Source: Ambrosia x helenae (Eukaryota; Streptophyta; Magnoliopsida; Asterales; Asteraceae). Taken from it: 64,000 nucleotides of DNA. Positions 38,459-51,080 of the stretch are shown one piece after another. Within the stretch, counting starts at the first letter, position 1. Each line of letters starts with the position of its first letter. The notes under the pieces were generated by a model that saw only the letters and a list, made by a program, of their open reading frames with translations, had not been told where the DNA came from and did no database searches. The translations under genes were made by a program, and so were the position numbers. Location: assembly GCA_030844895.1 (NCBI GenBank), contig CM061230.1:6116705-6180704 (forward strand). The letters are read 5' to 3'.

Positions 38459-39311
38459 AATTGCAATCATATGTTTTGTAATTTGTTTAGTTGCAAATTC
38501 ACATTTCACACACACAAAGCAAAATGACAAGTTAAGACATGGATGACCGAGTCAATGGTTTGCAGTCAAATCATAAATCCATAAAACGAGCCAATTTTGA
38601 TTGGCATTACAAGTACTGATGGATTGAGATTATCTCAAGCGTTTCATCTGGTTTCTTCTTTTCAACTTCTATTACAAACACGCTACTTTTAGTACCAATA
38701 TTTCTTTCACTTTAACTTTATTTTGGACAAGTCATAGTATATTGAGAAGCTCATTAAGAGCACAAAAAATATAACTATACATACAATTATCCGTGACAAA
38801 GAATACTCAGATTTTATTTTTTTCAACTAGTTTTGAAACACTATATTCAAAGAATCATCAAATCATAAAAACTAGGTTAGAGCCCCGTGTGTACACACAG
38901 CATATCCCCAAGTCAAATGATAAAATTATTTTTTAAAGATTGTAGTATACAACTTTTAATTCTTAGCTCTTGTCTAATCAGTTCTCACAAATTGTGAACA
39001 AAACTTGGTTCTAATCAAATGAAGAGGAATCATTTATTTATGAATGACTAATCTGACCACAACCAATCAATATGCTAATGACCGAACCAGGTTAATAACA
39101 AACCAAAAATAATCAGAGTTCTTGTGCCTTCTGGGATCAAAACCGAACAATTGTGTTAACGATGTGATTAGATTTGACAATCTATAATGACAGAACAATA
39201 ACCAGGCAAAACAATTTTATTGAACCATCCAACAACAGGTTAATGTGAGTTTGTTTAAAGAGATCCAACACCGCAATCTTCTCGTGTTTTTGTTGTATCA
39301 AATAATGATAA

Positions 39312-39420
39312 GAGATAAAACAAATAGCTCTTTGATAACTCTGCACATTTAAAACAACAAACAGATTATTTAATGTATTCAAGATAAAACAAATAGCTCT
39401 TTGATAACTCTGCACGTTTT
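39312..39420. repeat. Short direct repeat in the Helitron
   Basis: AATAGCTCTTTGATAACTCT with flanking bases occurs at about 39326 and 39397 (71-72 bp apart). Confidence 0.7.
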
Positions 39421-39815
39421 GGTTTCAAAATCTGAAGCGCGAGGCGAGAGCTTCACGTATAGTATTAAAAAAAACTATAAAAAAATATTTATATATGTCA
39501 ATATGACATTTTCTACATGTTAATCAATCATAAGCACAAAAACATGATTATAAAACACCCTTGAACACTTAAAAAGCATATTCAAAACATAAAAACGACG
39601 AGGCACTACTATAGCGGGCCAAATAAAGCAGTTAAAAAGGGTTTTTGGGGCTGAGGCGCTACTGTAGCGCGCGCCTCAAGCGCTCGAGGCGGTGCTTCAT
39701 ATAGTCCAGCGCTTTTTGGCAAAAAAAAAAAAAACATTTTCCTAAACGCCTCGCGCCTCAAACGCTTAAAGCGCACCCAGGCGCGCTTTTTTAAACCAAG
39801 CTCACCAGAGCTTTC
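39420..39815. mobile_element. MITE-like GCGCCTC-rich insertion in the Helitron
   Basis: GC-rich inverted phrases (GAAGCGCGAGGCG at the left, GCGCGCTTTTTTAAACCAAG at the right) bracket AT-rich sequence. This is the familiar form of a plant hAT-like MITE. Target duplication was not identified. Confidence 0.4.
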
Positions 39816-41679
39816 TCTAAGGTACTCTTTGTCAACCTCAGAAAAAAAAAAGTCATAATCATACTCAGAGATTGAGGTACTTTTGTTATAAATATCTAGA
39901 TGAAAGTGGAACCAAAATGTATGATATCTCGTATAACAACACCAAACATAATAATGAAACATTGAACTACTATATGAAGAAAACTATATACAACATTCTA
40001 GAAGAACACCCTGGCCATTATTAACATGTCTTAGTAAATTTCGTTGTTGCTAAATCTTCACGAATTGAATTGATTGCTTCAAGTTACAAATTCTATAGTA
40101 GTCACCTGTTTCGACTTTGCCAATTCTATCGAGTATCAGGACAGTGCGCCGGTAGAAAAATAAAGCGAAATGAGTAAACAAATATCTAGAAAGAGATTTT
40201 AAATATAAAACCCCATAACATTCAGAGATGACGAAGTACACCAATCAGTTCATATAAGTTTTTAGCGATGTCATCGCAGTTCGTTTTAAAAGAAAACCAT
40301 CTAAAATACGTTTTTTTATTGACCTCGTCTCTAGATATAGGCTTTATTCTTCTTTTAGAATGTTTGGTTCGATCCATGATGTGAAGATAATGTTGTAGGA
40401 TTTACCACACTTTTCATCATTATAACAGGACATTAGAAAAGTGGAATGATCAAAAGCCTTAAAAACCATGAAAGTAAGTATTTCTAAAGGTCTCTAACAA
40501 TTCTTAACCATCCATATGTGAAAACAGTTTCACCATTTAGCTATCTAATTGTTATATTCCAGGAAGTAGAGGCACCATAGAATTCTTGCATCAACACGTT
40601 TGTGGAAATTTACAAATAAAAATGAAAAAATAAAATAAAAGCCATTATGATGTGTTGAATTTTACTTGAGAATTAAAAAACATACCTTCTTATCCAACCA
40701 TGCAAAATAACCACCATCCAGAATGTGTGTTTAGCCCTTATATCTGTAGAGTATTCTGCAAAACAACCATGCAAAACTGCCATTGATCCAAGTCAAGTTA
40801 CCCATATCATATTATGTGATTCACATCCTTTAAGGCAAATACAAAAAGAAATTCATAAATCTAAGCATTGTAAAAACCATTTTAACATTACTGATTAGAT
40901 ATACATTCAGCATAGAAGTAAGAATCAAACCAACTATTTTAATATACATACACAATATGGAAAAAAAATGCAATTCAACATAGAAACTCCCAAACATAGT
41001 AGGGATGAGATCGCTACCAGTACTATACTAAAAATACCGATAATGAAAAATGACAAAAATTGCTACCCGTACAGAAAATATACGAAACGGTACCAGTACG
41101 GTAGTAACTACGTTATTAGTTACAAAATAACATCTATGAAAGCATCTATTTAATCTCCAAAATTCATATGAAGAAAAATATCAGTACATGAAACCAAAAA
41201 GCTTTTCAAAGCAGCCAACAAATAAGGAAATAAAAGAGCTTGAAACTTATAAACCTATTGTTTCAAGCACCAGTGGTCAATTCCTTTCTTACTTTGGTAA
41301 TCTTGGTTCAAATGGGTCAGATTGCCATACTCTTGACTATTTATTGACTTTTATTTATTTTTAAATCATTTAGCTTATATGAATAACTTTACAGAAGTAA
41401 AATGTCTATTGCTTATGATCTGCAACCCAAGACATCAGAAAAAAAAAAGGCGTAACCCTCCTAAGGTGCAGCTTTTTAGAATGCTAAACCTTTTTACAAA
41501 GGTTTTCGATTTGAAAATGTGCAATAAATAAGGAAATAAAAGAGCTTGAAACTTATAAAACCTATTTTTATTCCAGTACTTTAATAGCGATGATGAATTC
41601 TTTTCCAATCCTTTTTTAACATACAGTCCTTTTTTAACCTAAACGCTACAAACAGATCAAACTCAGTAAAAAAACTAAC

Positions 41680-41785
41680 CGCTACTAATCTGATGGGCAG
41701 TTTCGGGAATTTCAATATCCAACTGTTCATTAGAGTAAACTTTGGTAGGTCGAGTCGAAACGACGTCGTCTCGATGTCCCTCCAT
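41680..41785 (-). pseudogene. Captured first exon of a proline-transporter-like gene
   Basis: An ATG at 41785 opens 35 codons ending at a donor (GTTAGT). The C-terminal part (DIEIPETAHQISS) matches, as I recall it, the start of the conserved core of plant ProT-type amino-acid permeases (IPETAHQIS followed by DSWFQ). None of the membrane helices is present, so this is a captured fragment within the Helitron. Confidence 0.6.
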
Positions 41786-42544
41786 TGAAGACTCTCCTCG
41801 TTCTTCAATATAGAAGAGATGTACTCTCTCTCTCCCGTTTCATTTCCCAAGAAGCCAGAGCTGCAAATTTATATAAAATTTGTATTACGTATGTATATTT
41901 TAGTTGGACATAGGAAAAATCAACATGCAAAGCAGACATTAAACATTCACAAACTTTGTGTAAACCATTTCAAAACCCCTGTGAACAAATAGGAAACCCA
42001 AACTCTAGAAGCAACATATAGAGCATTTTTCGTAAAAAAAAGAAACTAAATAGGGGCGCAACCTCGTGATTACCCTAGAGTGAGAGCGATGATGACATCG
42101 TTGAAGCAAAACCTCGTGCAATTTAAAGCGACCATCAAAGACAACTGAGATTCGGTACTTGAACAGCCATCCGTTTTGAACAACCATCATATCTCTGCCA
42201 ATTGTTCATTTCCAGTTCCCATTATTGAATTAGAGATTGTTCTACAAAGTTCTCCTATTTCTCCAACAAAAAAATGAAAAACCACACCATGTGTTCCTTT
42301 TTTGGCCTGCACTTGCAATCGACATTTGAACATAAAAATCACATAATTGCTATCGACATTTAAAATGACACATAAATGTCACATTCATAATTCATTATAA
42401 CAAAATGAGGATAATTCAAATTTCAAATCCTAAAACAAAGACAGTTGACCAAGATAACTTAAAATCAATAGATATTTTGAAAAATTAAAAGAAAAAAATA
42501 ACTTACCAAAATTGACACCAAAATCTTAATTTGTATTCCCTGCA

Positions 42545-42759
42545 CCATGCTTATCAATGGTTTTAAACACTCAAAAGCTGGATAAGCATATCCAAGAACC
42601 AACCTGTAGCCATAACCAAACATCACCAAATCTGACCAAAATCTTAATTTCCCCCAAACAGATTATTATTATTATTTTTAAAAAAGATGCTTACACAAGA
42701 CTGTTTATGAGTAGTTCTCCCAACAGCTTCTTCCAGTATTCTCCTAGCTTTACACGAAA
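42545..42759 (-). pseudogene. Captured HVA22-like exons
   Basis: Two short exons (42759-42695 and 42603-about 42548) join to give LLGELLINSLV then LVLGYAYPAFECLKTID. This is the N-terminal hairpin of HVA22/TB2/DP1 family proteins, which shape the ER membrane. The usual initiator Met appears replaced (CTG) and the downstream helices are absent, so it is a fragment. Confidence 0.65.
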
Positions 42760-42956
42760 CTAAAAACAAAATATTATTCAAATATTCATTGATAGTGAAA
42801 TCTTGATCAAATTTATGAACATTTAAGCAAGAATTAACCTAATTGGAATAACACCCAACTCAATTCATTAGCAAATCAGATTATTAATTCAAATAAAGTT
42901 TATGTTAATGGATTTAATTAATTTGAACAGTGAGAGGATTAAAAAGGGATCTTTAC

Positions 42957-43075
42957 CTTGGTAATAGAAACCGATTTGTTGATGTTTTTTGGTGAATTGA
43001 AGGAGATCAATGGAAGCAGTGAATGATATTCTTTTGGTGTGAGCAACAATGGCAACCTCAACTGTCATATCCCTC
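42957..43075 (-). pseudogene. Captured exon of unknown gene in the Helitron
   Basis: Between an acceptor (CTTGAG, 43076 side) and a donor (CCAAG|GTAAAG) lies an open frame with DMTVEVAIVAHTKRISFTAS. It is on the same strand as the other fragments and 5' of them. I do not recognise the family. Confidence 0.35.
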
Positions 43076-45391
43076 AAGATTATAAAGCGTAAAGTATACA
43101 TCTTTATCATAAACCATCTATATTCTAAAATCGAAAAAAAATAAAAACGCAACTGTCAAAATCCATAAAAACCTAATGTTAAGCATAAAGAAACTATAAT
43201 AATGAATAATCACAAAAAAAAAAATCAGGTGTCACATACATCATGATTAGAAACCCAACATTTCACATCTCTAATACAAACTCCCACGACCTAAAAAAAT
43301 TATTAAAAACAAAATAAAAAACGGATCTGATTGAATGGACCAGTAAAACAACTGATAAAACAAAAACGGGTATTGATTTTGATTTCATGTTATCTACGAT
43401 AGATCATATTAAAGAATGAGTAAACATATTTAGGATAATATTAAGATGGAAGATCTGATTGAAATACAAACAATAGAATTAGGGTTTAGGGTACCTGATT
43501 GAAGAATTAGGAGGAGGACTTAGATGGTTGCACCAGAGGGAGGAGAAGGTTTTGTTATTAAGATGGAAGACCTAGGAATAATGGTTAATAGTCGGTCAGG
43601 AAGAGGAAGAAGGGTCTAGGGGCGAAGATTTTGGAAAAAAAAAAAAAAAAGAAAAAATGGTTTTTATATGGTACGGATATGTTAGATGGAGCTCCATATT
43701 TTAGTTGGAGCCTAAGTGGACACTCTAGAAAGGCTCCGTTCAACCCGAAATGTATTTATTTATTATATAGATAGAATAGATTATCATGAAAGTAGCATTA
43801 ATAACTCACTTGAAATAAAGTATAAACAATGTTGACATTTCAAAAATGGGAATTCCTTTATGTCAATTTCTACTTTCTGAACACAAACAAAAATGCAAGC
43901 TTAACTTGCATTTAGTGGTAATCATGAGTCATGACACTTTGGTTGTGCGTATTGTTAGGGGTTTTACTAACATGTGGTGACAATCATGTGAATAGAAGAA
44001 CTAGGGTTGTTCACGAGCCGAGCTAAACTGAGCGGACCTTTGCTTGTGCGTGGCTTATTTACAAACAAGCGAGCATTTTTCAAACGCACATTTATTTCAG
44101 CGAGCGATGAGTGATTCGGACAAAAATTTGGGATGTTTCCTTTAATGTTTCTGTTGTTAGGTGACTACTGAGGTCCAACTGTCCGAGTATGACACTAAGC
44201 CTAAGGTTCAGCTGTCCGAGAATGAGGCTTAGGTTGTAGGCCGGTGAGGCGATGAACATACTACATAGAAGAATTGTCGCATTGTTGCGTAGAGTAATAG
44301 CGGGAAACAATTGACAACGGACGACTAATGAGAGGATAAATTCAAGATTGTTGCTTCACAACTTAGGGTCTTAGTATTGAACTTAGTGTTAAATTATCAC
44401 TTGGTTGATTGTGCTACTAAGTATAAATGTAATTGTATGTTTACATATATTGGGTCAACCCCACTAAAGTTGTATGTATAAAACTATAAACGTAACTATA
44501 ATTTGTAATTTGTTATTTAGCTGCAAATTCACATTTCAACACACAGTATATTGAGAAGCTTGTGAAGAGCACAAAAAATATAACTATACATACAATTATC
44601 CGTGATAAAGAATACAGAGATTTTATTTTTTCAACTAATTTTGAAACATTGTATTCGAAGACTCATAAAATCATGAAAATTATCATCAGTAGCATTAATA
44701 ACTCACTTGAAATAAAGTATAAACAATGTTGACATTTCAAAAATGGGAATTCCTTTCTGTCAATTTGTACCTTCTGAACACAAACAAAAATATAAGCTTA
44801 ACTTGCATTCAGGGATAATCATGAGTCATGACACTTTTGTTTGTGCGTATTGTTAGGGGTCTTACTAACATGTGGTGACAATCATGTGAATAGAAGAACT
44901 AGGGTTGTTTACGAGTCAAGCCGAACAGAGCAGACATTTGATCGTGCTTGGCTCGTTTACAACTAAGCAGAAAAACGATAAATTTGGAATGTTTCCTTTA
45001 ATGTTTCCGTTGTTAGGTGAAACAGAGGTTCGACCGTCTGAGTATGACACTAAGCCTGAGGTTCAATTGTCCGAGAATGAGGCTTAGGTTGAGGCCAGTG
45101 AGGCGATGAGCATACTACAGAGAAGAGTTGCCGCATTGTTCCGTAGAGTAATAGCAGGGAGCAAACCACTGATGACTCAGAGGATAAATTCAAGACTGTT
45201 GCTTCACAACTTAGGGTTTTGGTATTGAACTTAGTGTTAAATTACCATTGGGTTGATTGTGCTACTAAGTATAAATATAATTGCATGTTTACATGTATTG
45301 GGTCAAACCCGCTAAAGTTGTATGTATAAAACTATAAATGTAACTATAATTTGTGTGTATATATTTAATTATATATATATATATATATATA

Positions 45392-46850
45392 GGATTTGGT
45401 TCAAATGAGAACCTTTTCCCAAATTGAGAACTGTGAGAACCATTCTGGACCATAAATTTCTCTAAGGCAATTTTTTTTTTGCTTTAATCGCTGCCTTATA
45501 CACATATGTATAGCTGAAAAATGTTATATACACATATGTATAATTGCTACTAATGGGTTTGCCCGCGCGTTGCGACGGGGACCACAACACTTTGATTGGT
45601 GATTTTAAGGTGTGCATACACTGTTTTGCGGTTCAGATTGGCTTTGAGTCATAGCCAAAACCAAAACTTTTGATTAAGACTATGAGTAATGTTATCTCAA
45701 TCTTTTGATCTGAGAAGGTCTTTGATATAATAATTCTCAGTAGGTTGATTTGACTAAATCGAAAGACTAAGGTACTTTAAAAGAATACTGATTCAAAATC
45801 AATAAAAAAGTTTCCATATAAACAGGTGTGATGATCCATTAAATGATAATGATATTATTGTAACCGATACGATGGATTACAAAAGAATGACATTGAAGGA
45901 TCTTGCACCTTTCTTTTTTTAGCTTTTATAAGCAATATATTATTTCTTTGTATCACTCAATGTATAGCGTAAATTTCAATAACATATTGAAGATAAAATT
46001 TATATTATAAAGTATCTTAAATAGTTATTTTTAACATAAGTGGTAAAAAATTGTTTTTCTTTATAACGTATCATTAACAAACCAATGAAATATATATTTT
46101 TTTCTTTTGTTTTTAAAATTTGATAATGAACATAGCTACTATGAATTTAACCATACCTTTGTTTGAAATAATTATAAACAAAAAATTTCTTCTCCGGTCA
46201 TAGAATCCAAAGAACCTATAGTTTAGATCATATTAGCTATGTTCAGGTGTATGAATATAACATAATAGTTTCGGAATTCAAACTGTTACTTCATGATTAA
46301 AAATGCATTGTTTATTATTGATTTCTCGATTTTGATTTCTTGTAGAACTTTAAGTTTTATAAAGTACCTAATCTTATATAAAAGATTATAACAAAACATG
46401 TAGCATTATAAATTGTTTTTTCATATGTTTTCTATTTTATGTGTTTAAAGCAATTGTAGAATTAATTTCATGAGCCCTCATAAACATCTCTTGACACTTG
46501 ACTTTCTTTTGATTAAATGTAGTGTTTTAAAAGACAAATCTACCCCCAAAAAGTAGTTATTATATGCATTGTATGTTGTATTATTAGCAAATAAATTTAT
46601 ACTTCTTAAGTTTTAAGACGTCTGTATCAAATGCTTTATAATATAGTATAGATATACACATATGTATAATTGCCATATACACATATGTATAAATGAAAAA
46701 AAAATCAAAAAAATAAAAAAAAATCCCTTGCATAAAAATGTGCGATTAAAGCAAAAAAAAAAAAAAAAAAATTGCCTTTATATGAAATGTGTGGTTCAGA
46801 ATGGTTCTCTCAGTTCTCAAATAGAGGTTGGTTCTCTTAGGATCCCTACC
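45392..46850. mobile_element. MITE with GAGAACC-rich inverted ends, split by a Helitron
   Basis: Left (AATTGAGAACTGTGAGAACC, GGCAATTTTTTTT, GCTTTAATCGC) and right (inverse of the same) form an imperfect inverted repeat of more than 100 bases, flanked by TA runs. The interior is occupied by the element at 45550-46652. Confidence 0.7.
45550..46652 (-). mobile_element. Small Helitron (1.1 kb)
   Basis: The minus-strand 5' end is TCTATACTATATTATAAAGC. The 3' end has a GC hairpin (CCCGTCGCAACGCGCGGG) followed by CAAACCCATTAG then T; CTAG is changed to TTAG. It is flanked by A and T. No coding frame. Confidence 0.65.
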
Positions 46851-46867
46851 ATATATATATATATATA

Positions 46868-47248
46868 GGTATAAGTTCCTGTACAAAGTATATTTTTCGT
46901 ACAAAGTGTGAGAAGTCTATATAGGCATTGTGTTTTAAAGTTTGGCTATAATGTTTTTGATTCCTTTTGCATTGATTTATATAGAAAAGCACCAAACGTT
47001 ACAATTTAAAACACAATCAAATGTATTCTAGACATTAAATTTAAAACACACTAATTACTTTCTTCGTAGGGTTTTTAGATTGCATGTCGAGAATACATTA
47101 ATTAGTGTTTTAAATTGTTAATTTTTGTGTTTTTTCTATATAATACTATGCCAAAGGAACATAAAATATCATGCCTAAAATTTAAAACACAATGCCTATA
47201 TAGACTTCTCACACTTTGTACGAAAAATGCACTTTGTACAGGAACTCC

Positions 47249-47252
<4 letters not shown>
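46868..47252. mobile_element. MITE with inverted repeats of about 70 bp
   Basis: AGTTCCTGTACAAAGT...GGCATTGTGTTTTAAA on the left is repeated in inverse on the right with few mismatches. The whole is 385 bp between TA runs, so the target site is probably TA. Confidence 0.8.

Positions 47253-47313
<61 letters not shown>
47253..47313. repeat. (TA)n microsatellite
   Basis: About 30 TA units next to the MITE. Confidence 0.95.
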
Positions 47314-47318
<5 letters not shown>

Positions 47319-47319
47319 A

Positions 47320-48113
47320 CTAGATTATCCACCGGGAGGTTTCCGAGGTAGACAAATCTAATATGAAGTGACAAAATGTTTCTGTTGTAAAAGGAATATG
47401 TCGTTTTTTTCAGGAATTTTTTTTCCATAGGATCATAACCTGTAAAATCTGCTTCTAATTATACGTGTGCACTTTTTTATTTTTCTAGTTTTGACTATAC
47501 ATGAAAGGTATGTGTTAGATATATATACATGTTGTTGATCAAACTTGTATGTGTATCAATATTTACATGTTTTCAAAGCTTCTTTTGTTAATATTACACA
47601 ATTCAATAACCATGCACATTACGTACTTAATTAGCAGTGACCTGTCATTGATCAACTTAGTTGATGTAAAATAAAAGAAATCAAATTCTTACTGGGCTGA
47701 CTACATCTGTGAATTATATGTAGTTAGGGAGTTCATATATGTAATAATAGGTTCAAAAACATATATACTATCTTAACATGTTAGTGACTTGCCTAGATAT
47801 GATTAATGTATCTCAACACGTGTTTTTTTCTGCATGAACAAAATCCACAAAAAAGTCATTTTTTTCTTGTTTTTTGTATAGCACTATGGTACCGGTTAGA
47901 AAGGTAACAAAACGCTCGTTAATTTGTTGTAGTTTTTATTTTAAAAAAATGTTGTATATAAAAGTTATTAGTGTTTAAAAATTGTGTGAGGAAGTGCATG
48001 TGGCATGCACATGAGAGAAAAAAAACTTTCAGAGGGAAATCAAGAGGTGAGAGGGACTCACCTAGTGCTATGTGGTACACCCTTTTTCGTTTATTATGAA
48101 TATAATATATAAA
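47320..48113 (-). mobile_element. Probable Helitron remnant with CTAG 3' end
   Basis: The left end reads A|CTAGATTATCCACCGGGAGG, matching the terminus at 19602. The right end is AT-rich and abuts the MULE MITE, so its 5' TC cannot be confirmed. The interior shows no gene; the TCACCTAGTGCTATGTGG part resembles 37330-37420. Confidence 0.4.
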
Positions 48114-48471
48114 GGGGAATTGGATTTAAATAATCTCAATTTTGTCATGTTGGAAAACAATATCCCAACTTGAAAATTGGAATCTAACAGGTCTACTTTG
48201 TTTGGGTTTTTATTTCACTAGACCAAAACTAACTAGGGTTAACCCAGTTACCTTTCTGCCTATGTGGTATGCCACGTTGGCATATGATGTGTAAAAGATG
48301 TCCTGTTTGGCAAAAAAAATGAGGTAGAAAACTAACTGGGGTAACCCTAGTTAGTTTTTGTCCAGTGAAATAAAAACCAAGACAAGTTAGGCCTATTAGA
48401 TTCCAATTTTCAAGTTAGGATTATTGTCTTCCAACCCGACAAAGTTAGGATTATTTAATTCCAATTCCCCA
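48114..48471. mobile_element. MULE MITE (358 bp), 9-bp duplication
   Basis: GGGGAATTGGATTTAAATAA and its inverse form the ends. ATATATAAA is duplicated exactly at 48105-48113 and 48472-48480. The ends are related to those of the elements at 22095 and 58476. Confidence 0.85.
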
Positions 48472-48683
48472 TATATAAATGAAAGCAATTTTAGGACACA
48501 TGGCACCTTATGGGGGCTTCTGAGCTTTTTTTCCCGCTCATTCCCAATTACCAGTTTTGAGAAAAAGTAGATCTTTTATGACTATAATTATGGCCGATCC
48601 CCATTTTTAGAAACAAACTTATTTGTAAACCCTAATTTCCACTTCTTCTTCCTGTAACATGATTTGAAAACAAATATAGAGAG

Positions 48684-49200
48684 ACAAAGAGATGAGAGAA
48701 AGAGAGAGATTGGGATCAACAATGCAGCATGAGAAAAGAAAAGGTGTGCTAACTTCAATCATCTACTTACTGAATCAAATCCAGGTAAAACTTTACGTGT
48801 TGCGATTCTTACGGTTACTAAACAAAACATGGACTTCCTTTACACTCTTTCTTTAATTTTTTCCTGATTATGCCCACAAAACCTAACAAAAAACAAATCC
48901 TTTCTATAAATCGAGGCTGATATTCCATTTTGAAGATACCCTAATCAGTCGTCCTCTCCTTAAAGATGATTCTTTATCTTCCATTTATCATTTTCGATTT
49001 TTTTATTTTAATAATATTAAATTGAAGCTAACATTCAAATTGTTTAATTTTGTAACCAAAACTCTTGCACCAATCATCTCCACTTTTCTGATCAAACTCC
49101 ACAGTGCGATGTCGTCGTTGCGGTAGTTGCTCGGGGCAAGATCGTCATATCCAACCACAAAGAGATTCGTGTGCAGTGCTTTGTAGGAACGTTGTTATTA
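48684..49200 (+). CDS. Candidate 5' exons of an unknown gene split by the LARD
   Basis: An ATG within AAAGAGATGAGAGAAAG (about 48691) opens 31 codons ending at a strong donor (ATCCAG|GTAAAA, about 48784). A second exon follows an acceptor at about 49104 and encodes CDVVVAVVARGKIVISNHKE. Together they read through in frame. The frame then stops, and the 8 kb LTR element begins at 49287, so any later exons would lie beyond 57290. No family is recognised. It may be a gene fragment. Confidence 0.3.
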
Positions 49201-50831
49201 TTGATCTCTCAATAGATCATAAGGTCTATCATTTTGAATTGTGTTCTATTTGATTTGTGTTTTATGTTTTGATTAGGGTTTTTAAATGTAACACCCCAAC
49301 CGATGGCGGAATCATCGAGGTGCCACGTAGTGACGATTGTTCAAAAGCACATGGTACTAAAATGTAAATATATTATTGAATAATACAAGATTTGTCTTAC
49401 ATGGAAATGGAAAATACATTGTCTAAATGAAATGTAAATATTGAAATAACTGAATTAAAATAAGGCACTAAATGTCTCTTGCTAAAGCACTAGATCAAAC
49501 TGCACCTGAAACATGTACAAATAGATTTGGTCAACATATGAAATGTTGGTGAGCATTCCTAGTTTTGATATATATAGTAGGTTAAAAAGTTATACAATTC
49601 AAGTGCAAGCTACAGTGCAAATATGTAAACTATGTATCATACAAATGAGCGAAATCAACCCTGTGACTGTATAATGTACTGTATGAACTGTAGTGTACTT
49701 ATCCAATAAATGGATAATAACTTAACAATGGCCACGGATTCTCCGATGAAAAAGGGGGAGAATCAATCTAGGCGGGTTGTCAATCCAAATAGCGCTATCC
49801 AATGTTAAGGTCGGCTTGTACCATGTTAATGATTTCACTAAGTACAAATGTAATCCACATGTATTGTCTAAGCATAAAGCACGTTGTAAGCAATGCACAT
49901 AGTACTAGAATTGTATTGTAAAAATGTAAATTTGAATTTGAATTTGTAATAGTGTACATGAATCACCCCAAAAATGTATAAAAGTAAAAAAGGGATAGGA
50001 AGTACTCACAGTTCACGTAGTAACTTGAAATTGGACTTGGACAACGAAATATGTGTTGGAACTATCTCAAAGTATCAACCTAAAGAGTTTGATAAAGTGT
50101 AAGGGAAATAACTCTAGGATACATGTATTTCTAGGGCTTCGAATTGAGGATAAACGTTTATTTGTTTTAATAATTAAAATGTCTAATAATTAAGAGAAAT
50201 TTGGTAAATAAATAAACAAAGTCTTTGAGTAAACTTTAAATCAAATATGGTCACAATATAAAGTTTTTTTTTATAAAATTATTTTCTTGAAAATAGAATA
50301 TTTACTTTAATTATTTCAAATTGTCAAAATACGACTTTTATATCTAAAAATATTAGAATCAAAGAATTTCTGTCTTAAAAATTGTATTTCAGTTCTAGAT
50401 AGTTAGAAATAATTTATATAAAATTTTGGTGCAAAAATATTGAAAAATGAATTTATTATGATTTAATTATGATTAAATCTAACAAAAATTGATTAAAAAT
50501 ATAAAATAAATGATTTTTCTGAAATAAAAATATTTTCTGAAATGTTTAAGAATATACAAGTTTAGGATAATTTTTGTGAGATTTAATAAAATCGTTTAGA
50601 TATTTTTATAGAATTTAATAAATTTAAATGAATAAACTTGTATTATTAATAATATATATTAAATAAATTATTTTTGAAAAACTAAAATTTGGGTGATGAA
50701 CTTTATCATTTGAAGATCCTATGATAATTTTTGTAGAATTTATAAAACACTTTTAGTATTTAAAAAACTATTTTAAGAGATTAGATATGTTAAGTATATA
50801 TATATATAAAATGGCAAAAAAAATATATGTT

Positions 50832-50910
50832 GGTTATGGGAATCGAACCCGGGCCTCTGGCCGGTTCGAGTTTTATCACAAGCGTGGCCACCAACTGAGC
50901 CACACCCTGA
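50832..50910 (-). other. tRNA-like module 1 in the LTR
   Basis: On the minus strand the A box TGGCTCAGTTGG and B box GGTTCGATTCC both match the RNA polymerase III consensus. The first and last seven bases could pair at six positions like an acceptor stem, but the middle does not make a normal anticodon arm. The second copy is at 56090-56168. Confidence 0.7.
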
Positions 50911-50997
50911 GAACGAGTTAAACAGGATAGATATTAGTTATATAGGTTAGTTGTGTAATTGGATAATTAGTGAAATGAAACAAAAAAATAAAGGAGG

Positions 50998-51080
50998 CTT
51001 GTGGGATTCGAACCCTGGCCAAAGGCCGGTTCGATCCCTTAATAACGTGTGTAAACCAGCTGGTCTGCACCAGCTGGTTG
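50998..51080 (-). other. tRNA-like module 2 in the LTR
   Basis: B box GGTTCGAATCC is perfect; the A-box position has CAGACCAGCTGG (10 of 12). The second copy is at 56256-56338. Confidence 0.6.

Larger units (their letters stand above)
38872..43780 (-). mobile_element. Helitron (4.9 kb) carrying gene fragments
   Basis: On the minus strand the 5' end is TCTATTCTATCTATATAATA. The 3' end is a perfect palindrome GTGTGTACACAC (38887-38898), 11 bases, then CTAG (38872-38875). It sits between A and T without target duplication, and the uninterrupted second copy of the flanking duplication shows the empty site. No Rep/helicase frame is seen, so it is non-autonomous. Confidence 0.85.
38476..45340. repeat. 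Tandem duplication; copy 1 interrupted by the Helitron
   Basis: Copy 1 is 38476-38871 plus 43781-44499; copy 2 is 44500-45340. Shared phrases include GAGCACAAAAAATATAACTA (about 38758 and 44571) and AGCATTAATAACTCACTTGA (about 43795 and 44691). Copy 2 lacks about 220 bases present at 38515-38735. Each copy contains SEYDTKP / VQLSENEA coding-like traces (about 44186-44232 and 45040-45087), probably a degraded gene fragment I cannot name. Confidence 0.75.

Noticed and set aside
45527..45549. 20-bp target duplication (ATACACATATGTATAATTGC) around the 45550 element
   Set aside because: The same phrase occurs as an ordinary tandem repeat in the host MITE, and the A|T site with Helitron ends explains the borders better.
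50832..51080. True tRNA genes
   Set aside because: A- and B-box motifs are present but the central part does not fold into a normal D and anticodon arm, and the copies lie inside LTRs.
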